Source of the DNA: Thalassotalea nanhaiensis
GTDB lineage: Bacteria; Pseudomonadota; Gammaproteobacteria; Enterobacterales; Alteromonadaceae
Direction: 5' to 3'
DNA length: 64,000 nt
NCBI RefSeq assembly: GCF_031583575.1
Contig: NZ_CP134146.1
Coordinates: 3,100,001-3,164,000 of the forward strand
Shown here: positions 9,512-18,042 of the stretch, piece by piece
Numbering within the stretch: position 1 is the first letter of the stretch
How the letters are laid out: the number at the start of each line of letters is the position of its first letter
The notes under the pieces: model-generated
Told to the model about the DNA's origin: nothing
Seen by the model: only the letters and a program-made list of their open reading frames with translations
Database searches by the model: none
Program-made: the position numbers and the translations under genes

Positions 9512-10516
9512 ATGTCCAAATTAACAGAACAACAGATCAACACAAATTTAGAAAACTTAAGCTTGGTCGTCGATGAAATTGGCAAAGTGATTGTTGGCCA
9601 AAAAGACGTCATTGAAGAATTATTAATTGCCATCATTGCCGGAGGCCATTGTTTACTTGAGGGTGTACCTGGTTTGGCAAAAACCTTAATGGTAAGTACT
9701 CTGGCTAAAACCGTTGATTTAAATTTTCACCGAGTTCAATTTACCCCAGATTTAATGCCAAGTGATATTATCGGCACTGAAATTCTTGAAGAAGATCATG
9801 TTAGTGGTAAGCGCTTCTTCAAATTTCAACATGGTCCGGTATTTACCAATATTTTATTGGCCGATGAAATTAACCGTACCCCGCCGAAAACGCAAGCAGC
9901 GCTACTAGAAGCAATGCAAGAAAAGCGAGTAAGCTATGGCGGTAAAAATTATCCATTACCAAAGCCGTTTTTTGTATTGGCTACACAAAACCCAGTAGAA
10001 CAAGCAGGCACCTATACCCTGCCAGAAGCGCAACTTGATCGATTTTTAATGTTGGTTCGTGTTGGCTATCCGAGCAAAGACGATGAAATTGAAATACTAA
10101 ATCGCACCACATCAAATACTAATGTTGAGCTAAATACCTTATTAACTGCCGATGATATTATTTGTATTCAAAATTTGGTGCGTGATGTCGAAGTATCACC
10201 CGCCCTGCTGGCTTACATAACCGATATTGTCAGAGCAACTCGTCCTGGTGAGCATTTATCCGACTCATTAAAAGACTATATCCGCTGGGGTGCTGGGCCT
10301 CGTGCAGGCCAGGCTCTAGTTATGTGCGCCAAAGCCAAAGCTCTTCTTGATGGCCGTTTTAGCGTTACCATCGATGATATTCATAGCATTGCTCCTGCGG
10401 TATTAAGGCATCGAATATTATTAAACTTTCAGGCACAAGCCGATAATGTTATCCCAGATACTGTAGTGAAAGATTTATTAGCAAGTGTCGCCAAACCGAT
10501 AAGTCCACTGGCTTAA
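9512..10516 (+). CDS. MoxR-family AAA+ ATPase
   Basis: 334 aa. Walker A G-V-P-G-L-A-K-T at 51-58 and Walker B L-L-A-D-E-I-N at 115-121, followed by R-T-P-P-K-T-Q-A-A-L-L-E-A-M, identify the MoxR AAA+ group. MoxR ATPases act as chaperones for maturing protein or metalloenzyme complexes, working with von Willebrand A proteins encoded alongside. Here the DUF58 gene follows eight bases after the stop. Cytoplasmic, since no signal or membrane segment is present. Confidence 0.95.
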   Translation: MSKLTEQQINTNLENLSLVVDEIGKVIVGQKDVIEELLIAIIAGGHCLLEGVPGLAKTLMVSTLAKTVDLNFHRVQFTPDLMPSDIIGTEILEEDHVSGKRFFKFQHGPVFTNILLADEINRTPPKTQAALLEAMQEKRVSYGGKNYPLPKPFFVLATQNPVEQAGTYTLPEAQLDRFLMLVRVGYPSKDDEIEILNRTTSNTNVELNTLLTADDIICIQNLVRDVEVSPALLAYITDIVRATRPGEHLSDSLKDYIRWGAGPRAGQALVMCAKAKALLDGRFSVTIDDIHSIAPAVLRHRILLNFQAQADNVIPDTVVKDLLASVAKPISPLA

Positions 10517-10524
10517 TTGCGCTC

Positions 10525-11439
10525 ATGGAAACCTTTATCGATCCACGCACCTTAGCTAGAGTTAAAGACATGCCGCTGATTGCAAAAACAGTGGCTGAAG
10601 GTTTCTTGCATGGCTTGCAACCCAGCCAGCAACGTGGCATTGGCATAGAGTTCAGTCAATATCGAAGTTATGAGCCTGGCGATGAATTAAACCGTATCGA
10701 TTGGAAATTATTTGCCCGTTCCGATCGATATTTTGTTCACGAAGCAGAGCGAGAAAGCGAAACAAAAATTTGGTTTGTACTTGATGCCAGTGCCTCCATG
10801 GCGCATCAATCTCAAGACAATCAAACTCAAATAATTGACTCAAACTGGAGCAAATTTGATTACAGCCGGCACTTAATTGCAACGCTTGCATATTTGGCAC
10901 TTAAGCAGGGAGACTCGGTTGGCTTTATTGGCTTATCTACGGCTAGTTTAAGTTTTTTACCACCTCAAGGCGGCGATCAACAATGGCATGCAATTTTACA
11001 ACAACTACACTCGATTTCACCTGGCAACAAATTTCCCGATAAGCGGTTATTAACGAAGCATATTAACGAGGTTCAAAAACCTGGTTTGGTATTTTTCTTG
11101 TCAGATTTTTATCAAGTTGATAACGAAATTTCAGATCTATTAACTCACATTGGCCACGGGCAAAGTGAAGTAGTTGCATTGCACATGCAATGCAACGATG
11201 AGTTAGTCTTTCCTTATAAAGGTGCTGTACGGTTTCAAGACTTAGAAAGCAACGAACAAGTGTTGATTTCAGCAACAACGGCTAAAGCCAGTTATTTACA
11301 AGCAATGCAAGCGCACCTGTTGTCAATAAAAAAGCATTTATCCAAATCCCAAGTTAATTACTATCAAGTTAATACCAGCGATCCACTTGACCAAGTACTG
11401 TTTGATTACTTAAGCCTGCGGGCTAAAGGCTTAGATTAA
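10525..11439 (+). CDS. DUF58 / vWA-like protein
   Basis: 304 aa. The DUF58 signature Y-E-P-G-D-E-L-N-R-I-D-W lies at 49-60, and the MIDAS-like D-A-S-A-S-M at 87-92 (W-F-V-L-D-A-S-A-S-M) is a metal-dependent adhesion site of the von Willebrand A fold. It is the standard partner of MoxR, probably linking the ATPase to its membrane-bound clients. Its stop abuts the ATG of the next gene, consistent with tight coupling. Confidence 0.92.
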   Translation: METFIDPRTLARVKDMPLIAKTVAEGFLHGLQPSQQRGIGIEFSQYRSYEPGDELNRIDWKLFARSDRYFVHEAERESETKIWFVLDASASMAHQSQDNQTQIIDSNWSKFDYSRHLIATLAYLALKQGDSVGFIGLSTASLSFLPPQGGDQQWHAILQQLHSISPGNKFPDKRLLTKHINEVQKPGLVFFLSDFYQVDNEISDLLTHIGHGQSEVVALHMQCNDELVFPYKGAVRFQDLESNEQVLISATTAKASYLQAMQAHLLSIKKHLSKSQVNYYQVNTSDPLDQVLFDYLSLRAKGLD

Positions 11440-12831
11440 ATGTTTAGTGTATCCTATCCGGCCTTATTATTGGGTTTGTTATGTTTGATCATTCCAATAT
11501 TAATCCACCTGTTTAACAAAAGCCGTGGCCGATTAGTTAAAGTTGGTAGCATAGAGTTACTGCGCAAGCTAAAAACGAGCCAGGTACGGCAAGTAAAAAT
11601 ATACCGTTGGTTATTATTAATATTGCGCTTATGCATTTTTGCCTTAGCCACATTATTAATGGCTGAGTTATGGTTTAATAGTACGGCAATAAACGACAAT
11701 ACTCGTCAAGTTTTAGTCAGTAAACCTTGGTTAAAGTACGCCCAACAAGATGAAATTGAGCGTTTATTTAGTCGTCATAAAAACGATGACATTTATTTGT
11801 TAGGGCAAAAGCAACTCGCCTTAACACCTCATTTAGCAAAAACTTATAATGCTGACCTGTCTATAGCAAAACCTTTCGCGATTTGGCCTGATATTCATCA
11901 GCACATAAATGCGCTGAAAATCAATCAGCCAATGAGCATTTATATTACCAATGAAGTTCCACTAACAGAGTTAACGTCTGTAGAGCGGATAAAGCCAAAT
12001 ATTAGTGCACAGCAAGCAAAACAAATCGACTGGCAAATAAAGTCAATTTTAGATGACGCTACAAGTGAACACGTATCAACATTTACTGTGGCGATATACC
12101 AACAAGAAAACCGAAATATAAGCCCCCTTTTGACTGCTCTCGAAGCAATACAACGACATACAATCAGTTCATTAAGCGTATCAGTTGTGAATAACGAGCA
12201 ACTCGAATCTGTACAGGCAGAGGTATTATTTTATTTAGCCGATAAACCATTGCCAGAATATTTAATCGAACGTATAAATCAGGGCATGGTGGTGATCAAA
12301 GATAATACGGTAATTGGTCAAAACATAACGAGCAACCAACAAACGGTTGTGCAACAAGGGCAATTTAATATTGTTTCCACACTGGAGTTATTGGCTCAAA
12401 CAACAGTTTTTCGTTACGTTTCAGCATCGAGCCAATCAACCATAACACATCAAACTGATCAGCAAGCACTCACGCCAGTAAATACCTTTTGGTCGCTAAG
12501 TAATGGCGTTCACTTACTCGCAATAAACAGGTTTGGTTTAGGTAAAGTGATTGAGTTTTCTTCACGCTTTGAACCGCTGTGGTTTGGCCTAACTAAGCAA
12601 GCAGAGTTTCCATCCGTATTAACTTTACTCCTTAGCGAACACACGCAATTAAAACAATATCAAAATATTAAAATAGAGCAGTCGCAATTGCAGCTTGCGC
12701 ATAACGGTATGGATAAACAGTACGACACTAATATGGTCACTAAACAGCCATTATTTCATTACCTAGCCTTATTATTAGTGTGTTTTTGGTTATTGGAGCG
12801 CCTGTTAAGTGAGAAGTACTACCGTGGCTAA
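11440..12831 (+). CDS. BatA-like N-terminal double-transmembrane protein
   Basis: 463 aa. It starts with the BatA N-terminal module: a first membrane helix (about 7-25), a basic cytoplasmic loop with S-I-E-L-L-R-K-L-K, and a second helix (about 56-77). A long periplasmic region follows, then a C-terminal helix (about 441-460) that ends with a basic tail. In the full Bat family this layout carries a vWA domain; I see no intact MIDAS motif here, so it may be a structural member. Start immediately after the DUF58 stop. Confidence 0.75.
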   Translation: MFSVSYPALLLGLLCLIIPILIHLFNKSRGRLVKVGSIELLRKLKTSQVRQVKIYRWLLLILRLCIFALATLLMAELWFNSTAINDNTRQVLVSKPWLKYAQQDEIERLFSRHKNDDIYLLGQKQLALTPHLAKTYNADLSIAKPFAIWPDIHQHINALKINQPMSIYITNEVPLTELTSVERIKPNISAQQAKQIDWQIKSILDDATSEHVSTFTVAIYQQENRNISPLLTALEAIQRHTISSLSVSVVNNEQLESVQAEVLFYLADKPLPEYLIERINQGMVVIKDNTVIGQNITSNQQTVVQQGQFNIVSTLELLAQTTVFRYVSASSQSTITHQTDQQALTPVNTFWSLSNGVHLLAINRFGLGKVIEFSSRFEPLWFGLTKQAEFPSVLTLLLSEHTQLKQYQNIKIEQSQLQLAHNGMDKQYDTNMVTKQPLFHYLALLLVCFWLLERLLSEKYYRG

Positions 12832-15229
12832 TACTAAGACAACCGCACAGTCAAACACTATGTCCAATGACAGTGCTAGAGATCAAAATAACAACTCCAA
12901 CGAGCTGCCTACTGATATTGCTTTGCTCGTAAAGAAGTTATGCCAGCAAGCCAAACAGCGCTTAATTATTTCAAATTTGGTAAAAGTATTGCCGCTAATA
13001 GCGCTGTTGCTACTACTAAACAATATTCTTGCGTTAAATGTTAGCGTGCTGTTAGGCATTACTGTATTGCTTGTTATCTCGACATTGCTGCTAACCGTTT
13101 ATGGCAAAATATTTAAGCGTATTACTCCTTTAAATATTTTGCTGCACTTGAATAGACACTACCCTGTATTTGAAGAAAGTGCACAGCTAATACTGGAAAA
13201 TGACAAAACGAAGCTGTTGCAGCAATTACAAAAACAAAAAATTAAGCGTTTATTTTTAGCGGAATATCAACGTACCAGCTTTGCCCTAAGCAAACAAAAA
13301 ATAGCCTATTTACCTTGGTTAACGGCTACCTTATTGATTAGCGTTATGCATTGGAATTTCGAGTTTATTGATGCTCACCTGAATACTTTCAAGGTGAAAC
13401 CGACAAGTGCACCAATTCATAACAATGACGTAATATCAGTGCCAAGCATTGTTGAACAAAAGGTAAGTATCATTTCTCCTGAGTATACAAAACGAGAAAC
13501 AATACATAGCGACAACTTAGATATAGAAGCTCTTGCGCAAAGTACCATACATTGGCAACTGAAAATGTCAGATCAAAGCCAAACATATTTTTTAATGTTT
13601 AGCGGGCAAACACCGATTGAATTAATAAAAACAGAGCAAGGCTGGTTTGAATTGAAACACCCGGTTACGACAACAGGGCTATATAGAATAGCCTACTCTG
13701 ATCAGCACATTCCGCTTGAACAAGTTTATTCAGTTTCAGTTGGCAAAGATGAAAAGCCGAAAATAACCATAGTCACGCCACAAAAAACCATTACTGAAAT
13801 TGCCAAGAACGCGCCAGCAACCATTCAAAGTAGTGTATTAGTCAATGATGACTTTGCCATTACCAAGGTTGAAATATTAGCTTCGGTGGCAAAAGGCTCA
13901 GGCGAGTCGGTAAAATTTAGAGACCAAACTTTTACCTTTGATTCATTTTCTGAAACGGACAAAGGCAGATTATATGAAAAGAATTGGGACTTAAACGCGC
14001 TGGGTATGGAGCCCGGCGATGAAGTGTACTTTACCGTATATGCTTCGGACAATCGTCAGCCAACCGTACAGCAAACCCGCTCGGCAACAAGCATTATTCG
14101 TTGGTTAGATGATGATATTGAAATTACCACGGCAGAGGGGATTGTAATTAATTTTGAGAGTGAGTATTTTCGCAGCCAACGCCAAATAATTATTGAAACC
14201 GAACAGCTTATCCTTGATAAAAATGACCTGAGTCAACAACAACTCAGAGCAATATCTGAAGATTTAGGGCAATCGCAGAGTGACTTAAAGCAGCGTTACG
14301 GTCAATATCTTGGCGATGAATTTGGCGAGGGTGAAGGCGCTGAAATGCTATCCAATTCCAATGTTGATGTATCTGAGCCAAACAGCGAAGCGTTATCTCA
14401 TCAAGATGATGAACACCTTGAGCACCAAAAGAATGCACAACAAGCCAGCACACAAATTGCTGAGCACGGTCACGAAGAGCACGATCATCAAAATAATAAT
14501 GATAAAAGTGGTATGAGTGAAATCTTAGCACGTTTTGGCCACAATCATGGTGAGGCCGATCTTGGCCCTATCACTAAACGTAATCCGAAAGCGTTGATGA
14601 AACGTGCGGTAAGTATTATGTGGCAAGCCGAATTACATTTAATGCTATCACAACCTGAAAAAGCACTGCCATTTGAGAAGGAGGCTTATAAGTACCTAAA
14701 ACTTGCCAAACAGGCTGATCGTATTTATGTCAAACGCCTTGGCTTTGAGCCACCACCAGTAAAAGAAGATAAACGATTAAGCGGTGAGCTTGAGGATATT
14801 TTGTCAAATAATTTAATTACTGATGCCAGCTTGAATTTAAATGATGACTCGATATTGTTTCAGCAACTGTTTCAACTATTTAATGAACAACAATACAGCC
14901 AGCAATTATCCGCAGCTCATTTAGCACTTATTGAAGAAGCAAAGCAACGGTTTACCATTTTAGCCCAAGATAACCCAACATTGATTAAACAAGCTGCGCT
15001 ACTCGAACAGGTGATTATAGCCGGCTCTATCGCAGCGCTTGAAAACGTTAAGACATGTGATGACTGCGTTAATCAATTTATGCAAAAGCTGTGGCAGATA
15101 TTACCCGCAGCGGTGGCAATACCAACAACGAGAAAAATCATGGTTGATACAGACTCTCCACTTTATAAAGAGTATTTATTGCACACTCAAAAGCAAAGTA
15201 GTGCAATGCAACATGGTGGTAAACAATAA
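12809..15229 (+). CDS. large membrane-anchored protein of the MoxR operon, DUF4175-like
   Basis: 806 aa from GTG 12809, which overlaps the preceding gene by 23 bases; GTG at 12824 is an alternative start. Two adjacent membrane helices (about 52-98) and a third near 168-185 anchor it. The rest is a large periplasmic domain with beta-rich repeats, then a helical region containing an acidic, His-rich stretch (H-G-H-E-E-H-D-H, about residues 553-560) that could bind metal. The arrangement of hydrophobic N-terminus plus long polar body resembles DUF4175-type proteins in MoxR loci; this match is by architecture only. Confidence 0.6.
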   Translation: MRSTTVANTKTTAQSNTMSNDSARDQNNNSNELPTDIALLVKKLCQQAKQRLIISNLVKVLPLIALLLLLNNILALNVSVLLGITVLLVISTLLLTVYGKIFKRITPLNILLHLNRHYPVFEESAQLILENDKTKLLQQLQKQKIKRLFLAEYQRTSFALSKQKIAYLPWLTATLLISVMHWNFEFIDAHLNTFKVKPTSAPIHNNDVISVPSIVEQKVSIISPEYTKRETIHSDNLDIEALAQSTIHWQLKMSDQSQTYFLMFSGQTPIELIKTEQGWFELKHPVTTTGLYRIAYSDQHIPLEQVYSVSVGKDEKPKITIVTPQKTITEIAKNAPATIQSSVLVNDDFAITKVEILASVAKGSGESVKFRDQTFTFDSFSETDKGRLYEKNWDLNALGMEPGDEVYFTVYASDNRQPTVQQTRSATSIIRWLDDDIEITTAEGIVINFESEYFRSQRQIIIETEQLILDKNDLSQQQLRAISEDLGQSQSDLKQRYGQYLGDEFGEGEGAEMLSNSNVDVSEPNSEALSHQDDEHLEHQKNAQQASTQIAEHGHEEHDHQNNNDKSGMSEILARFGHNHGEADLGPITKRNPKALMKRAVSIMWQAELHLMLSQPEKALPFEKEAYKYLKLAKQADRIYVKRLGFEPPPVKEDKRLSGELEDILSNNLITDASLNLNDDSILFQQLFQLFNEQQYSQQLSAAHLALIEEAKQRFTILAQDNPTLIKQAALLEQVIIAGSIAALENVKTCDDCVNQFMQKLWQILPAAVAIPTTRKIMVDTDSPLYKEYLLHTQKQSSAMQHGGKQ

Positions 15230-17103
15230 TGTTTTTCAGCCAATTAAGTTTTAGTACATCGTTACCTTATTTGATGGTTACTATTGCCGTACTGTTAACC
15301 AGCTTTTTTATCGTTGGCTATTTTCTATACCAGCGTTTTGCCAGCAAACAAGAGTTACGTTTTTGGCTGTTGCTAGCCCTTAATGGCATCGCAGCTTTAG
15401 CCTTATTTGGTTTGGTGAGCCAACCACATTGGCAAACTAACGAACCACAGTTTGCCACATTAATTACTGCTGGCAGTGGTCAAATGGCAACTGACCTAAC
15501 ATCGCCAGCATTTATATTCAACGATAATCAAAAGCCAAAAAAACACACTCAATGGCCACTAATTTATAGCACCGAACAGCTAAGTGAACATTTACCAAAC
15601 TTACAAAAACTGCAAATTGTCGGTCATGGCTTATATCCTTCACAGCTCCAGCATATCTCCGATATCGCTATTAAATTTACCCCAGATGATATTAGCCCAG
15701 GCTTGATTGATGTTAGTTGGAATAAACAATTAATTTTAGGCGAACCATTAAACTTCAGTGCGCGTTTTAGAGCCTCAAATGCTAGCGCCATTCTAACAGC
15801 AAGGATATTGGACTTAACCGGTAACACTGCAGCCGAGATGAATATATTAGCCAATGAATCATTTCAATTAACCTTGCAACCCAAAGCGCTTGGTCATTAT
15901 CTTTATCTGATACAAATAATAGATAACAATCAACAAATACTCACTCAACAATCGATTGGTGTGAATGTGACTAAGAGGGTGGATACTAATATTATGATCA
16001 TTCAGTCTGCGCCCTCTTTTGAAAGCAAGCAATTGGCTAACTGGATAAGTCAGTATCAGTCAAAAGTGATTGTTCATACCCAGATCAGTAAAAATAAGTT
16101 TTTATCGCAACGTTTTAATATTGCCGCTAACGTAGGTATATCTTTAAGTCCTAAGTTGTTGGCAAGGCAAGATTTAGCGATTGTTGATGGCACAAGTTTA
16201 ATAGCGATGTCCTCGTTGCAACGGCAATGGCTCTCTCACGCCGTTGACAATGGTTTAGGATTGCTGGTACTTGCTGATACAAAACTAATAGAGCATTTAA
16301 AAACTGAATCGTTAGACATTATTAATGACTTTTCATTAACCGAATCGGCACAAAGTAACAGCAGCATTTACCCCGTTTGGGCACAATCGCAAACGATAGA
16401 TAATATTTCCGAGGTTGCTTTAACGCGTTTACCGGCAGCATTGAAGGTAAAACAAGGCAAAGTACTCATTGCTGATAAACAACCTTTAAATGTAGCAAAA
16501 GACAAAGGGTTGGGAGTCATTTCCATGTCGATATTACGAGAGCGGCATCGATGGTTCACCCAGGGAGAGTTAACTACTTACAGCAATTACTGGCAATTTT
16601 TGCTCACGAAAATCAGCCGCTCAAATAATCGCGATCGATTTAGCACAGGCGTTTTAACTGCGCCAATTTTAGCCACTCACAAACAACAAATATGTGTTTT
16701 TGCCAAACAAGATATAACGGCACAAATAACTCAGCTAAGCAGCCAAGAAACTAGGCCAATACAGCTAAATAAAAGCCTGCTGGTGGAAAATCACCATTGT
16801 GGTGTTTATTGGCCTCCAGTCGGTGATTGGTATAAATTAACCTTAAATAATGCCTCAACAACTAATGCTATTAGCCATCAATATGTGCATGTAGCTGCGA
16901 GCAGTGATTGGAAAACTTGGCAGCAATATCAAAAGGTACGTTCGACATTGCAAGCAGTTCAAAATAGCAAAAATAACACTCCAGAAAACTCCACTTTGGG
17001 CGCTAAGTTACCGATAAATACAAGTGTCTTTTGGTGGCTATTTATTATTAGTGCCACTATGTTGTGGCTTGAACAGAAAACACGAGCTTCGATAAAGCAA
17101 TAG
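15229..17103 (+). CDS. BatA-locus membrane protein with amidotransferase-like middle domain
   Basis: 624 aa; its ATG overlaps the last base of the upstream stop (TAATG). Two N-terminal membrane helices (about 15-36 and 44-63), a long periplasmic region and a single C-terminal helix (W-W-L-F-I-I-S-A-T-M-L-W-L) frame the protein. The middle part (L-G-L-L-V-L-A-D-T around residue 345) resembles the class I amidotransferase-like fold seen in similar operons, without a visible catalytic triad. It ends the operon. Function unknown; it probably forms a membrane complex with the two preceding proteins. Confidence 0.6.
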   Translation: MFFSQLSFSTSLPYLMVTIAVLLTSFFIVGYFLYQRFASKQELRFWLLLALNGIAALALFGLVSQPHWQTNEPQFATLITAGSGQMATDLTSPAFIFNDNQKPKKHTQWPLIYSTEQLSEHLPNLQKLQIVGHGLYPSQLQHISDIAIKFTPDDISPGLIDVSWNKQLILGEPLNFSARFRASNASAILTARILDLTGNTAAEMNILANESFQLTLQPKALGHYLYLIQIIDNNQQILTQQSIGVNVTKRVDTNIMIIQSAPSFESKQLANWISQYQSKVIVHTQISKNKFLSQRFNIAANVGISLSPKLLARQDLAIVDGTSLIAMSSLQRQWLSHAVDNGLGLLVLADTKLIEHLKTESLDIINDFSLTESAQSNSSIYPVWAQSQTIDNISEVALTRLPAALKVKQGKVLIADKQPLNVAKDKGLGVISMSILRERHRWFTQGELTTYSNYWQFLLTKISRSNNRDRFSTGVLTAPILATHKQQICVFAKQDITAQITQLSSQETRPIQLNKSLLVENHHCGVYWPPVGDWYKLTLNNASTTNAISHQYVHVAASSDWKTWQQYQKVRSTLQAVQNSKNNTPENSTLGAKLPINTSVFWWLFIISATMLWLEQKTRASIKQ

Positions 17104-17167
17104 CCTTAACGGATTGGTTGACCTGGGCTCGGTTCAATAAATGTTGCTTAAGCCGCATTCCAGTAGT

Positions 17168-17818
17168 TTACATATAACCGGTTTTTACTAAAATAATACA
17201 ACCTTGTTTGCTAAATGGATTGTGTTTTGAATAATTAGGCGAACGTAACCAAGTACCTTGGGGATAGCTGCCATGCTCATCTTCAAATACCCCATCCAGA
17301 ACAAATATCTCTTCACCGCCAGCATGCACATGTGGTTGAAAATGTGTACCGGGTTGCCAGCGAACAAGCGCTGTATGCTCGGTGCCAAATGAATGTAATG
17401 GCATTACCGACAAGCCATCTACTAAACCGGGTAACCACTCTTGCTTAGCGGTTTCAATTTTTACAAACTCACTGTCGCCTGTTTGAAACTGATTAAGCTT
17501 TACAAATAACTCACAACCTTCAGGGCTTTTCGGTGAATGACTTGAGCCTGGAGGATTACGAAAATAAGTCCCCTTTGGGAACTTGCCATGCTCATCTTCA
17601 AACACGCCTTCTAAAACAAATATCTCTTCGCCACCGGGGTGAGAATGCGCCGAAAACCCAGTTTCTTTCTCGTATTTAACCACGCTGGTAGTCAAGCCCG
17701 ATTCAGCGCCTTCACGCTCTAACTTTTTACGATAAACACCTTTGCTTGGGGACTCTTCCCAAGACATATCAGCGGTGTTTATTGCTAACGCGACACTACG
17801 ATCTAAATTTAAATTCAT
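17168..17818 (-). CDS. double-cupin protein, ChrR-like
   Basis: 216 aa from ATG 17818, which has AAAGG eight bases upstream; a TTG one codon earlier is less likely. Two cupin modules are obvious from duplicated metal-binding motifs: H-S-H-P-G-G-E-E-I-F-V-L-E-G-V-F-E-D-E-H-G and H-V-H-A-G-G-E-E-I-F-V-L-D-G-V-F-E-D-E-H-G. Such tandem cupins occur in ChrR anti-sigma factors, but no N-terminal zinc-binding anti-sigma domain and no adjacent sigma factor gene are present here. It is therefore more likely a stand-alone metal-binding sensor or dioxygenase-like protein. Confidence 0.85.
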   Translation of the reverse strand: MNLNLDRSVALAINTADMSWEESPSKGVYRKKLEREGAESGLTTSVVKYEKETGFSAHSHPGGEEIFVLEGVFEDEHGKFPKGTYFRNPPGSSHSPKSPEGCELFVKLNQFQTGDSEFVKIETAKQEWLPGLVDGLSVMPLHSFGTEHTALVRWQPGTHFQPHVHAGGEEIFVLDGVFEDEHGSYPQGTWLRSPNYSKHNPFSKQGCIILVKTGYM

Positions 17819-18042
17819 CAAATTTACCTTTATAATATTCTTATTATGACTAAAAATATAAGAGCTGTAATCATTTCGTAACAGATACGTATTATTTCGT
17901 TACAATTTTAGTTTGATTCTTATATCTAAAAGTTTTACAACACCACGACTATGTTATAAAAACAATGTCGAATAATAATTTTTAGCCTAAGTAAATCAAT
18001 TTTAGCTTAGGTAATAGTAAGCATTACAGGGGAATACCTTAA
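17819..18042. promoter_or_regulatory. divergent promoter region between cupin and M3 peptidase genes
   Basis: 224 AT-rich bases without an open frame, holding promoters for two divergent genes. No operator-like repeat is obvious. Confidence 0.35.

Noticed and set aside
17168-17818. ChrR anti-sigma factor
   Set aside because: No N-terminal zinc-binding domain and no sigma factor gene next to it; only the cupins are supported.
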